Of a stretch of DNA of 64,000 bases, positions 1 through 8,838 are shown in pieces (positions within the stretch are counted from its first letter, which is position 1; the number at the start of each line of letters is the position of its first letter). Source of the stretch: CAVSMC01 sp963728935 (GTDB taxonomy: Bacteria; Pseudomonadota; Gammaproteobacteria; Burkholderiales; Casimicrobiaceae). Location of the stretch: NCBI GenBank assembly GCA_963728935.1, contig CAVSMC010000012.1, positions 62,001-126,000 of the forward strand, given 5' to 3'. The translations under genes and the position numbers were made by a program. The notes beneath the pieces were generated by a model. It was not told the origin of the DNA. It searched no databases and worked only from the letters and a program-made list of their open reading frames with translations.

Positions 1-1
1 G

Positions 2-769
2 CTGCTCGACGTGACGCCGCTTTCCCTCGGCATCGAGACGCTCGGCGGCGTGATGACGAAGTTGATCCAGAAGAACACGACGATCCCGACCAAGGCGCAG
101 CAGGTGTTCTCGACCGCCGACGACAGCCAGTCGGCGGTGACGATCCACGTGCTGCAGGGCGAGCGCGATGTCGCATCGGGCAACAAGAGCCTCGGCCAGT
201 TCAACCTCGAGGGCATTCCGCCGGCGCCGCGCGGCATGCCGCAGATCGAAGTGACGTTCGACATCGACGCGAACGGCATCCTGCACGTGTCGGCGAAGGA
301 CAAGGCGACCGGCAAGGAGAACAAGATCACGATCAAGGCGAGCAGCGGGCTTAACGAGCAGGAGATCGAGCGGATGGTGAAGGACGCCGAATCGCACGCC
401 GAGGAAGACAAGCGGCAGCTCGAGATCGTGCAGGCGCGCAACGGCCTCGACACGCTGGTGCACAGTGTGAAGAAGTCGCTCGGCGAATACGGCGACAAGG
501 TCGGAGGCGACGACAAGTCGAAGATCGAGGCCGCGGTGAAGGAAGCCGAGGACCTGCTGAAGAAGAACGATGCGTCGAAGAGCGAGCTCGAGGCGAAGTC
601 CGAGGCGCTCGCGAAGGCGGCGCAGAAGATCGGCGAGCTGATGTATGCCGATGCGCAGAAGGCGCAGGGTGGCGCCGCGCATCAGGGGCCGGAAGCCGGT
701 GGTGGCGGCGGTCAGAACGAGGAGAAAGTCGTCGACGCCGAATACACGGAGGTGAAGGATCGGAAGTGA
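2..769 (+). CDS. dnaK: Chaperone protein DnaK, C-terminal part (cut by window edge)
   Basis: Hsp70 chaperone that binds exposed hydrophobic peptides in an ATP-driven cycle with DnaJ and GrpE in the cytoplasm. The frame is open from the window edge, so the ATPase domain lies outside. What remains is the substrate-binding domain (LLDVTPLSLGIETLGG, then TTIPTKAQQVFSTADD) and the helical lid, ending in a Gly-rich linker and the EEKVVDAEY-type tail typical of proteobacterial DnaK. dnaJ follows 191 bases downstream on the same strand, the usual order. An extended hairpin starts at the last codons and continues past the stop. Confidence 0.97.
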   Translation: MLDVTPLSLGIETLGGVMTKLIQKNTTIPTKAQQVFSTADDSQSAVTIHVLQGERDVASGNKSLGQFNLEGIPPAPRGMPQIEVTFDIDANGILHVSAKDKATGKENKITIKASSGLNEQEIERMVKDAESHAEEDKRQLEIVQARNGLDTLVHSVKKSLGEYGDKVGGDDKSKIEAAVKEAEDLLKKNDASKSELEAKSEALAKAAQKIGELMYADAQKAQGGAAHQGPEAGGGGGQNEEKVVDAEYTEVKDRK

Positions 770-796
770 GGCTTCGCGGTCGCGAAGCCCCACTTC
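763..796 (+). terminator. Hairpin spanning the dnaK stop codon
   Basis: GAAGTG / CACTTC and GGCTTCGCG / CGCGAAGCC pair into a 15-bp stem interrupted by one A-C mismatch, with a 2-base turn at 779-780. There is no T run, so it may act as an mRNA 3' stabiliser or attenuator between dnaK and dnaJ rather than as a classical terminator. Confidence 0.5.
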
Positions 797-813
797 GCGA
801 TCGCACCTCCTTC

Positions 814-919
814 GATATTACGTCGCTGAAGCCGGCACGCTCGTTGCGGCGCCCCGCCGGCGACGTAATATCTGGCCGAGTTTAAGCGTCGCCTGCCGGC
901 GCCGCTTAACTCGGCCTTT
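814..919 (+). repeat. Two further inverted repeats in the dnaK-dnaJ gap
   Basis: The first is a perfect 13-bp inverted repeat, GATATTACGTCGC at 814-826 and its complement at 860-872. The second is GGCCGAGTTTAAGCG at 874-888 against CGCTTAACTCGGCC at 903-916, with one bulged T and a following TTT. Together with the hairpin at the dnaK stop, nearly the whole gap can fold. A processing or attenuation role is inferred only. Confidence 0.55.
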
Positions 920-960
920 GGCGTTGTGGCGATTCGAGGCGTTGTTGTGCAGGGGATTTG

Positions 961-2097
961 ATGGCGAAGCGTGACTTTTACTCGGTGCTCGGCGTCAATC
1001 GCGACGCGTCCGAGGAGGACATCAAGAAGGCCTATCGCAAGCTCGCGATGAAGCATCATCCGGACCGCAATCCGGACGACAAGGGCTCCGAGGACAAATT
1101 CAAGGAAGCGAAGGAAGCCTACGAAGTCCTGACCGACGCGAGAAAGCGCGCCGCCTACGACCAGTTCGGCCATGCCGGAGTCGACGCTTCCGCCGGCGGT
1201 TTCGGCGCACGCGGCGCAGGGCCGGAAGGGTTCGGCGGCTTCGCCGATGCGTTCGGCGACATCTTCGGCGAGATCTTCGGTGCGGGCGCGGGACGCGGGC
1301 GCGGCGGCGTCTTTCGCGGCGCGGACCTGCGCTACAACCTCGAACTGACGCTCGAGGAGGCTGCGCGCGGCACCGAAGCGAAGATCCGCATTCCGACGAT
1401 GGAGCAATGCGAGACGTGCCACGGGAGCGGCGCGAAGCCCGGCACGCAGCCAAAGCCCTGCACGACGTGCCACGGGCGCGGCGAAGTGCGCGTGTCGCAG
1501 GGGTTCTTCTCGATCCAGCAGACGTGTCCGACGTGCCACGGAACCGGCAAGGTGATCGCCGATCCGTGCACGACGTGTCATGGCGCCGGGCGCACGAAGA
1601 AGCACAAGACGCTGTCGGTGAAGATTCCGGCCGGCGTCGACCAGGACGACCGGATCCGTCTCGGCGGCGAAGGCGAAGCCGGCGTGAACGGCGGCCCGAC
1701 CGGCGACCTCTACGTCGTCGTCAATCTGAAGCCGCATGCGGTGTTCCAGCGCGAAGGCGCCGACCTGCACTGCGAGATGCCGATCAACTTCGCGACGGCG
1801 GCGCTCGGCGGCGAGATCGACATTCCGACGCTCGACGGACACGCGAAGATCAAGATCCCGGCCGAAACGCAGACGGGGCAGGTGTTCAGGCTTCGCAACA
1901 GGGGCATCCGGCCGGTGCGTGGATCGGTCGTCGGCGATCTGTATTGCCACGTCGCGATCGAGACGCCGGTGAAGCTCACGTCGCGGCAGAAGGAACTGTT
2001 GCGCGAATTCGAGGCGATCAGCGAGCAGGATCCCGGCGCGCACAACCCGCGTGCGAAGTCGTGGATGGAGAAAGTGAAGGATTTCTTCGGCGCGTAG
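961..2097 (+). CDS. dnaJ: Chaperone protein DnaJ
   Basis: Hsp40 co-chaperone that delivers clients to DnaK and stimulates its ATPase. The 378-residue product has the full type I architecture: J-domain with HPD at residues 33-35, a Gly/Phe-rich stretch around 75-115, four CxxCxGxG-type zinc repeats around 145-210, then the C-terminal client-binding domains. I chose ATG at 961 (MAKRDFYSVLGV) over the in-frame TTG one codon earlier, because AGGGG at 951-955 is well spaced and the family starts this way. It is separated from dnaK only by the hairpin-rich gap. Confidence 0.98.
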   Translation: MAKRDFYSVLGVNRDASEEDIKKAYRKLAMKHHPDRNPDDKGSEDKFKEAKEAYEVLTDARKRAAYDQFGHAGVDASAGGFGARGAGPEGFGGFADAFGDIFGEIFGAGAGRGRGGVFRGADLRYNLELTLEEAARGTEAKIRIPTMEQCETCHGSGAKPGTQPKPCTTCHGRGEVRVSQGFFSIQQTCPTCHGTGKVIADPCTTCHGAGRTKKHKTLSVKIPAGVDQDDRIRLGGEGEAGVNGGPTGDLYVVVNLKPHAVFQREGADLHCEMPINFATAALGGEIDIPTLDGHAKIKIPAETQTGQVFRLRNRGIRPVRGSVVGDLYCHVAIETPVKLTSRQKELLREFEAISEQDPGAHNPRAKSWMEKVKDFFGA

Positions 2098-2168
2098 GCG
2101 ACGCGCGCGATCCGCTACAATCGCGCGGTTTGCACGCCGACAAGTTGCGCGCTCATCGGAGAATCCGC

Positions 2169-3314
2169 ATGATCCATCGTCTCGCTGCGCTGCTTGCCGC
2201 GCTCGCTTTCTGCGTGACGCCCGCGCTTGCGCAAATCAAGATCGGCCTGATGGTGTCGGCGACCGGTCCGACGACGGCGATCGGTCAGCCGCAGAAGAAT
2301 ACCGGCGATCTGCTGCCGAAGACGATCGGCAACGCGACCGTCGAATACATCTCGCTCGAAGACGCCGGCGACACGACGCGCGGCGTGCAGAACGCGAAGA
2401 AGCTCTTGCAGGAGAACAACATCGATGCGCTGATCGGGCCGTCGACGACGCCGATCGCGCTCGCGATCCTCGATCTCATTGCGGAAGCCAAGGTGCCGCT
2501 GCTCGCGACGGTCGGCACGTCGAGCGTCGTCGAGCCGGTCGACGCGAAGCGGCGATGGGTGTTCAAGACGACGCAGAACGACGACCTGATCGCCGCCGCG
2601 CTCGTGAAGCACATGACGAAGGCGGGCGTCAAGACGATCGGTTTCATCGGCTTCAAGGATCCGTACGGCGAGAACTGGTATCGCGTGTTCGCGCCGCTCG
2701 CCGAAAAGGCCGGCGTGCGTCTCGTCGCGACCGAGTACTATCAGCGGGCGGACCCGAGCGTGACGGGTCAGGCGCTCAAGCTGATCGCGGCGAAGCCCGA
2801 CGCCGTTCTCGTCGCGGGCGTCGGCGGGCCAGGTGTGCTGCCGCAAGTCACGCTGCGCGATCAAGGCTACAAGGGGACGATCTATCAAACGCATGGAGTG
2901 GCGACCGACGATTTCATCCGTCTTGGCAAGGACAAGGTCGAAGGCACGATCCTCGCTGCCGGCCCGATGCTCGTGATCGACGAGATAGCCGATTCGAACC
3001 CGATCAAGAAGGTCGCGCAGAATTACATCGCGCTCTACGAGAAGCAATACGGCCAGAAGCCCGCGACGTTCGGCGCCAACACGTGGGATGCCGGCATCAT
3101 CCTCGCGCGTGCGATTCCGCTTGCGCTCGCCAAGGCGAAGCCCGGTACCGAGGCGTTTCGTACGGCGCTGCGCGATGCGATCGAGCAGGAGCGCGAGATC
3201 GTCGGCTGCCAAGGCGTGTTCAACATGTCACCGACCAATCACAACGGCATGGACGAGCGCGCCCGCGTGCTGGTGACGGTGAGAAGCGGCAAGTTCCGGC
3301 TGCTCGGCGAGTGA
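2169..3314 (+). CDS. Leu/Ile/Val-type ABC transporter periplasmic binding protein
   Basis: 381 residues with a clear Sec signal peptide (hydrophobic core, cleavage after TPALA) followed by QIKIGLMVSATGPTTAIG, the typical start of a type I periplasmic ligand-binding fold (Peripla_BP_6, LivJ/HbaA-like). Such proteins capture branched-chain amino acids, amides or aromatic acids for LIV-type permeases. No permease or ATPase gene is nearby, so the ligand cannot be named. The last base of its stop codon is the first base of the next start (TGATG), which suggests translational coupling to the nucleotidyltransferase downstream. Confidence 0.9.
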   Translation: MIHRLAALLAALAFCVTPALAQIKIGLMVSATGPTTAIGQPQKNTGDLLPKTIGNATVEYISLEDAGDTTRGVQNAKKLLQENNIDALIGPSTTPIALAILDLIAEAKVPLLATVGTSSVVEPVDAKRRWVFKTTQNDDLIAAALVKHMTKAGVKTIGFIGFKDPYGENWYRVFAPLAEKAGVRLVATEYYQRADPSVTGQALKLIAAKPDAVLVAGVGGPGVLPQVTLRDQGYKGTIYQTHGVATDDFIRLGKDKVEGTILAAGPMLVIDEIADSNPIKKVAQNYIALYEKQYGQKPATFGANTWDAGIILARAIPLALAKAKPGTEAFRTALRDAIEQEREIVGCQGVFNMSPTNHNGMDERARVLVTVRSGKFRLLGE

Positions 3315-3913
3315 TGTCCGCAGTGAATCCGCCCTCACCTGGCGTCGTGGGTGTTCTGCTCGCTGCCGGGCGCGGCACGCGCTTCGGCGGCGACAAACTG
3401 CTCGCTTTGCCGCGCTCGGCCGATCTTCCTGGCGAGCCCATCGGTGTCGTCGCGCTGAGGCATCTGCGAGCGGCGGTAGCGGACGTCGTCGCCGTCGTCA
3501 GGCCCGACGATCACGCTCTCGCGGCCGAGCTTGGTGCAAACGGTGCGCGCATCGTTCGCTGCGTGAATGCCGACGACGGCATGGGCGCGAGCCTTGCGTG
3601 CGGCGTGCGCGCCGCCGCCGATGCGCGAGGCTGGATCGTCGCGCTCGCCGATATGCCGTGGATCACACCGGCGACGATTGCGCGCGTTGCCGCCGCGATC
3701 GAGCACGGCGCACCGCTCGCCGCCGCGTTTCACGCTGGTCGACGCGGACATCCGGTCGGATTTTCGCGCGGCTGCTACGACGCACTCGCGGCGTTGACCG
3801 GCGATGAAGGCGCCAAGAACATCCTCGCCGCGCGAGCGGACAACCTCGTGCGCGTCGATACCGACGAGGACGGCGTGCTGCGCGACGTCGATACTGCTTC
3901 CGATCTCGCGTAA
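3314..3913 (+). CDS. MobA/MocA-like NTP transferase
   Basis: 199 residues. Near the N-terminus LLAAGRGTRFGGDKLL matches the nucleotide-binding signature LAAGxSxRxGxxK of MobA-like NTP transferases, and ALADMPWITPATI is the metal-binding DMP motif. Relatives (MocA, MobA, PucB, YgfJ) transfer CMP or GMP to molybdopterin during molybdenum cofactor maturation. No molybdoenzyme or XdhC gene lies beside it, so the specific activity is open. ATG at 3314 overlaps the upstream stop by one base. The gene runs into a large palindrome array immediately after its stop. Confidence 0.8.
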   Translation: MSAVNPPSPGVVGVLLAAGRGTRFGGDKLLALPRSADLPGEPIGVVALRHLRAAVADVVAVVRPDDHALAAELGANGARIVRCVNADDGMGASLACGVRAAADARGWIVALADMPWITPATIARVAAAIEHGAPLAAAFHAGRRGHPVGFSRGCYDALAALTGDEGAKNILAARADNLVRVDTDEDGVLRDVDTASDLA

Positions 3914-4575
3914 ACGTTGTCCCGCGCACGCGGGGACCTGGCGGCGAGGCACGGCGACGACACTGGATTCCCGCGGCCGCGACAAGCTCGTCGTCCCCGC
4001 GCACGCGGGGACCCAGCGTCTTCCGCGGGCGGAAAACGAACGACACTGGATTCCCGCGTCCGCGGGAATGACAAGCCGTCGTCCCGCGCACGCGGGGGCC
4101 CAGCGGCATTCGAGGCACGGCGACGACACTGGATTCCTCGCGGCCGCGACAAGCTCGTCGTCCCCGCGCACGCGGGGACCCAGCGTCTTCCGCAGGCGAA
4201 AACGAACGACACTGGATTCCCGCGTCCGCGGGAATGACAAGCCGTCGTCCCGCGCACGCGGGGGCCCAGCGGCATTCGAGGCACGGCGACGACACTGGAT
4301 TCCCGCGTCCGCGACAAGCTCGTCGTCCCCGCGCACGCGGGGACCCAGCGTCTTCCGCGGGCGGAAAACGAACGACACTGGATTCCCGCGTCCGCGGGAA
4401 TGACAAGCCGTCGTCCCGCGCACGCGGGGACCTAGCGGCATTCGAGGCACGGCGACGACACTGGATTCCTCGCGTCCGCGGGAATGACGAGCCCGTCGTC
4501 CCCGCGCACGCGGGGACCCAGCGTCTTCCGCGGGCGGAAAACGACCGACACGGGATTCCCGCGTTCGCGGCCATG
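3914..4575. repeat. Array of dispersed palindromes in ~167-base higher-order repeats
   Basis: Two small palindromes alternate: GTCCCCGCG-CA-CGCGGGGAC and ATTCCCGCG-TC-CGCGGGAAT, each able to form a 9-bp stem with a 2-base loop. They are joined by two recurring spacers (one beginning CAGCGTCTTCCG, the other CATTCGAGGCACGGCG). The GTCCCCGCG arm that precedes CAGCGTCTTCCG recurs at 3993, 4160, 4325 and 4498, so the composite unit is 165-173 bases and is present about four times. Some copies are degenerate. The array separates a plus-strand gene from a convergent minus-strand one. I see no gene in it. Confidence 0.85.
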
Positions 4576-4582
4576 GCACGTT

Positions 4583-6838
4583 TCAGTCCGCCTCGCGCTG
4601 CCACATGTCGGGCTGGCGCTCGACGATGCGCTTCTCTTCCTCGACGGCGCGCCACCACGCGCGGAAGTCGTGCGGCTCGAGCGGATGCGAGATGAGGAAT
4701 CCCTGCGCTTCCTCGCAGCCGTGGCGCTTCAGATATTCGAACTGGCCCGCGGTTTCGACGCCCTCGGCGATCACGCGCAGTCCGAGCGAGTGCGACAGCG
4801 CGATGATGAGCTGCGCGATTGTCTCGTCGCTCTCGTTGCGCTCGAGGCCATGTACGAAGCGCTGGTCGATCTTGACGCCCTGGATCGGCAGGCGCGCGAG
4901 ATACGACAGGCTCGAATATCCGGTGCCGAAGTCGTCGATCGTGATCGACACGCCGCGCTGCTTGAGCTTCATCAGCGTCGTGACGGCCTTTTCCGGGTGC
5001 GTGATGATGATGCTCTCGGTGATCTCGAGATTGAGGTAGTGCGCGGCAAGCCCGCTCGCGGCGAGCGCGTCCTCGACGGTCGACAGCCAGTTGTCGTGCT
5101 GCAGCTGCTGCACCGAAAGGTTGACCGCGAGGCGAAGCTGCATGCCCTGACGATGCCACTGAGCGACCTGCCGGCACGCGTCTCGCAGCACGCGCGCGCC
5201 GAGCGCCTGAATCATTCCCGATTCCTCGGCGATCGGGATGAATTCCCCCGGCAGCACGATGCCGCGATCGGGGTCGCGCCAGCGCAGCAGCGCCTCGACG
5301 CCGCATACGTGCGCCGTCTGCATCTCGATCAACGGCTGATAGACGAGGAAGAACTCGTCGTCCATCATCGCGCGGCGCATGTCGGTCTCGAGCTGCAGCC
5401 GCTGCTGGACGCGCGCGTTCATGTCCGCCGTGTAGAAGCGGTACGAGTTGCGGCCGGCGTCCTTCGCCGCATACATCGCCGTGTCCGCGTGCTTGATCAG
5501 CGTCACCGGCTCGCTCGCGTCGAGCGGATACATCGACACGCCGATCGAACAGGTGAGCGTCGGCACCTGGTCGGACAGGCGGAACGGCGCGAGAAACGAG
5601 TCGCGCACCCGCGATAGCACCGTCATCGTCTCGAACGTCGCGTTCGCCGGATCGAGTCCGGGCAGCACCAGCACGAACTCGTCGCCACCGAGCCGGGCGA
5701 CGGTGTCCGATTCGCGCACTGCGCTGGTCAGACGCTGCGCGACCGCCTGCAGCAACTGGTCGCCGCAATCGTGCCCGAGCGTGTCGTTGATGCGCTTGAA
5801 TTGGTCGAAGTCGAGGAACAGGCAGGCGACGTGCGTGCCTTCGCGCTGCGCCTGCGCGAGGATCTGCTTGAGCCTTTGATTGAGCAGGCTTCGGTTCGGC
5901 AGTCCGGTGAGGATGTCGTGCTGGGCGAGCTTGTACGCGTGCGCGGTGGCCACCTCGAGCTCTTTCGTGCGCTGGACGACTTTGTCTTCGAGCGTCCGCT
6001 GATAGCCGGCGACCTCGGCCTGCGACTGCGCGAGCCGCTGCGTCATGTGATTGAACGTGTGCGTGAGAAGGCCGAGCTCGTCCGACGAACGCGCCGGCAC
6101 ATAGACGTCGAGATTGCCGGAGCCGACGGCGCGCGCGGCGCGCATCAGCCGTCGCATCGGCGCGACGAGCCTGCGCGTGAGCAGCAGCGTGCCGCCGATC
6201 GCGATAACGACCAGAAGGCTCACGATGCTCAGCGCACCGACCAGATGCATGCGGAATTGCTGCCGCGCGCGCTCGCGCGTCATGCCTAGCCGGACGACGC
6301 CGATCACCTCCTTCGACGCGCTCGCGCCGTCCACCGCAAGCACGGGAGCGCTGAGCTCGATGTAGCGCTGTCCGCCGATCGTTTGACTGACCACTGCGAC
6401 GCCGGTCGCCGCCGGGGCGCTCGGCATCGGCCGCGGCAGCGCGAGCTTCGCGAGAGTGCGCGCGAAGCGCCGCTCGGCGAGCGCCTCGCCTGTGGCGTCG
6501 ACGACGCAGACGTATGCGACGTCGGCCTCGCTCGCGAGGCGGTCGAGCAGCGCGTCGACGTTCGCGCGGTCCTTCTGCGCAACGGCATGCGCGACCAGCT
6601 CGGCGAGCATCATCAGCACCGGCACGCCCTGATTGCGCAGCTCCGATTCCTCTTCGCGCCACTGTTGCCACGAGTAGTAGCTGGTGATCGATATCGCGGT
6701 GAGGAAGATGATGCCGATCGTCAGCAGGTTCAGCTTGGCGAGCAGGCCGAGCCGCACCGGCGGCAGGTTCAGCGGCGACGTCGTGTCGGCCGCGAGCGGC
6801 GCGAAGAGGCGGCGCAGGCTTCGCAGGCCGTTCAACAT
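4583..6838 (-). CDS. Membrane-bound GGDEF-EAL cyclic-di-GMP enzyme
   Basis: 751 residues. The order is a transmembrane helix around 32-50, a periplasmic sensor segment to about 180, a second helix around 185-205, a HAMP segment, a GGDEF domain with intact RLGGDEFVLVLPG, and an EAL domain. The EAL part keeps EALLRW, NLEITES, IDDFGTGYSSLSYL, KIDQRFV and AEGVET, so both diguanylate cyclase and phosphodiesterase motifs look complete. Such proteins set cyclic-di-GMP levels in response to a periplasmic cue. The ATG at 6838 begins MLNGLRSLRRLF. It converges on the palindrome array and is divergent from nothing obvious; fumarase lies upstream on the same strand. Confidence 0.93.
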   Translation of the reverse strand: MLNGLRSLRRLFAPLAADTTSPLNLPPVRLGLLAKLNLLTIGIIFLTAISITSYYSWQQWREEESELRNQGVPVLMMLAELVAHAVAQKDRANVDALLDRLASEADVAYVCVVDATGEALAERRFARTLAKLALPRPMPSAPAATGVAVVSQTIGGQRYIELSAPVLAVDGASASKEVIGVVRLGMTRERARQQFRMHLVGALSIVSLLVVIAIGGTLLLTRRLVAPMRRLMRAARAVGSGNLDVYVPARSSDELGLLTHTFNHMTQRLAQSQAEVAGYQRTLEDKVVQRTKELEVATAHAYKLAQHDILTGLPNRSLLNQRLKQILAQAQREGTHVACLFLDFDQFKRINDTLGHDCGDQLLQAVAQRLTSAVRESDTVARLGGDEFVLVLPGLDPANATFETMTVLSRVRDSFLAPFRLSDQVPTLTCSIGVSMYPLDASEPVTLIKHADTAMYAAKDAGRNSYRFYTADMNARVQQRLQLETDMRRAMMDDEFFLVYQPLIEMQTAHVCGVEALLRWRDPDRGIVLPGEFIPIAEESGMIQALGARVLRDACRQVAQWHRQGMQLRLAVNLSVQQLQHDNWLSTVEDALAASGLAAHYLNLEITESIIITHPEKAVTTLMKLKQRGVSITIDDFGTGYSSLSYLARLPIQGVKIDQRFVHGLERNESDETIAQLIIALSHSLGLRVIAEGVETAGQFEYLKRHGCEEAQGFLISHPLEPHDFRAWWRAVEEEKRIVERQPDMWQREAD

Positions 6839-6884
6839 GGCATCGATCGCTACGGGCTCGCCGTGCGCTCGACCTCGCGCGGCA

Positions 6885-8405
6885 TCAGCTCGCGGTCACG
6901 GGAATTTTGCCGATCTTGGCCTGCCATTCGCGAGGTCCGGTCTGATGGACCGATTCGCCCTTCGCGTCGACCGCGACGGTAACCGGCATGTCCTTCACGT
7001 CGAACTCGTAGATCGCTTCCATGCCGAGATCGGCGAACGCGACGACGCGCGCGCTGCGGATCGCCTTCGCGACGAGATAAGCGGCGCCGCCGACCGCCAT
7101 CAGGTAAGCGGCCTTGTGCTTGCGGATCGCTTCGATCGCGGCCGGTCCTCGCTCCGCCTTGCCGATCATCGCGATCAACCCCGTCTTCGCGAGCATCGTT
7201 TCGGTGAACTTGTCCATTCGCGTCGCAGTGGTCGGCCCGGCCGGACCGACGACCTCATCGCGCACCGGATCGACCGGACCGACGTAGTAGATGACGCGGT
7301 TGGTGAAGTCGACCGGCAGACGCTCGCCCTTCGCAAGCATGTCGGCGATGCGCATGTGCGCGGCGTCGCGGCCCGTGAGCATCCTGCCGTTCAACAGCAG
7401 TTGCTCGCCCGGTTTCCAGCTCGCGACCTCGGCGGGCGTGAGCGCGTCGAGATCGACGCGGCGCGACTGCGGCGACGGCGTCCATTCGACCTTCGGCCAG
7501 CGCGCGAGATCGGGCACGTCGAGCTTTGCCGGTCCGCTGCCGTCGAGCGTGAAGTGCGCGTGTCGAGTCGCCGCGCAGTTCGGAATCATCGCGATCGGCA
7601 GGCTCGCCGCGTGAGTCGGGTAGTCGAGGATCTTGACGTCGAGCACGGTCGACAGTCCGCCCAGCCCTTGCGCGCCGATGCCGAGCGCGTTGACCTTGTC
7701 GAAGAGCTCGATGCGAAGCTCCTCGACGCGGTTTCGCGGCCCGCGCGCCTTGAGCGCATGCATGTCGATCGGCTGCATCAACGATTCCTTGGCGAGCACC
7801 ATCGCCTTCTCGGCGCTGCCGCCGATGCCGATACCGAGCATCCCGGGTGGGCACCAGCCGGCGCCCATCGTCGGAACCGTCTTCAGCGTCCAGTCGACGA
7901 TCGAGTCGGATGGGTTCAGCATCGCGAACTTCGACTTGTTCTCGCTGCCGCCGCCCTTCGCGGCGATCTTCACTTCGACGTCACCGCCCGGCACGAGGTC
8001 GAAGTGCACGACCGCGGGCGTGTTGTCCTTCGTGTTCTTGCGGGCGCCGGCGGGGTCGGCGAGGATCGACGCCCGCAGCTTGTTGTCGGGGTCGAGATAC
8101 GCGCGGCGCACCCCTTCGTTCACCATGTCGGCGACGCTCGTCGTCGCGCTGTCCCAGCGCACGTCCATGCCGACCCTGACGAACGCCACGACGATGCCGG
8201 TGTCCTGGCAGATCGGCCGATGCCCTTCGGCGCACATCCGCGAATTGGTCAGGATCTGCGCGATCGCGTCCTTCGCCGCCGGCGACTGTTCGGCGGCGTA
8301 CGCTTCGCCCAGCGCTTCGATGTAGTCGATCGGGTGATAGTACGAGATGTACTGCAGCGCGTCGGCGACGCTGTCGATCAGGTCCTGCCGGCGGATCGTG
8401 GCCAT
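6885..8405 (-). CDS. Class I fumarate hydratase (iron-sulfur type)
   Basis: 506 residues, the normal length of the one-chain class I fumarase that interconverts fumarate and malate in the TCA cycle using a 4Fe-4S cluster. Alpha-part motifs include CAEGHRPICQDTG and GIGIGGSAEKAMVLAKESL, then PNCAATRHAHFTLDGSG; the beta part contains VGPAGPTTATRMDKFTETML. The frame stays open further upstream, but ATG at 8405 is preceded by GGAGGT at good spacing and starts MATIRRQDLIDSVADAL, as in the family. Acetyl-CoA synthetase is transcribed divergently upstream. Confidence 0.96.
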   Translation of the reverse strand: MATIRRQDLIDSVADALQYISYYHPIDYIEALGEAYAAEQSPAAKDAIAQILTNSRMCAEGHRPICQDTGIVVAFVRVGMDVRWDSATTSVADMVNEGVRRAYLDPDNKLRASILADPAGARKNTKDNTPAVVHFDLVPGGDVEVKIAAKGGGSENKSKFAMLNPSDSIVDWTLKTVPTMGAGWCPPGMLGIGIGGSAEKAMVLAKESLMQPIDMHALKARGPRNRVEELRIELFDKVNALGIGAQGLGGLSTVLDVKILDYPTHAASLPIAMIPNCAATRHAHFTLDGSGPAKLDVPDLARWPKVEWTPSPQSRRVDLDALTPAEVASWKPGEQLLLNGRMLTGRDAAHMRIADMLAKGERLPVDFTNRVIYYVGPVDPVRDEVVGPAGPTTATRMDKFTETMLAKTGLIAMIGKAERGPAAIEAIRKHKAAYLMAVGGAAYLVAKAIRSARVVAFADLGMEAIYEFDVKDMPVTVAVDAKGESVHQTGPREWQAKIGKIPVTAS

Positions 8406-8422
8406 TGACACCTCCGTTCGAA

Positions 8423-8581
8423 TCAATGTTCGTCGCGCAAGCCCGGCGGCGCATCGCGCGGAAGCTTCGACGGCGCCTTTCCGCTCGCGACGATCAGGCC
8501 GAGGTAGGGCCGAAGCTGCAGCCACCGGCTCATGAAGACGATGCGCGGGATCGGTCCGAGCGTCGGGTTCAAGGTCGGCAT
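8423..8581 (-). pseudogene. UPF0114 (YqhA)-like N-terminal remnant
   Basis: A 52-codon frame just upstream of fumarase. It reads RIVFMSRWLQLRPYLGLIVAS, which closely resembles the first membrane segment of UPF0114/YqhA family proteins (F-SRWLL-P-YLGL pattern). A full family member has about 160-180 residues with three to four membrane helices; here homology stops after the first and the frame ends in an unrelated charged tail. I read it as a truncated gene. The family assignment is from memory of the motif and was not checked by alignment. Confidence 0.45.
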
Positions 8582-8838
8582 GGCCGGACGGCAAACACGC
8601 AATTTTATCATCGGCCCTCGGCCGCTCGCCGACAGCGCCGTAAAGCGACTGCGCTGCTCGCGCGTAAGCTTCCCGTAAGCGACGTCGCCTATAACGACGC
8701 CAGGACGGACGCCGGCCCGCCTTCGCATTGCCGGCTGCACGTTGCGCGGGCGGCAGGCGGTTGGTTAGACTGCCATGGTCGAGCGTCATTGGTCCTCGCG
8801 CAACGCGCGGATCCAAAGCGAACTGGAGGAGGAAGGGC

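Noticed and set aside
712..2043. Long minus-strand frame opposite dnaJ
   Set aside because: Arg/Ala/Asp-rich shadow of dnaJ in a GC-rich genome; no recognisable domain and no start signals.
3914..4575. CRISPR-like array of repeated palindromes
   Set aside because: Repeat units are two alternating palindromes with recurring, not unique, spacers; no cas gene is near; unit length is about 167 bases.
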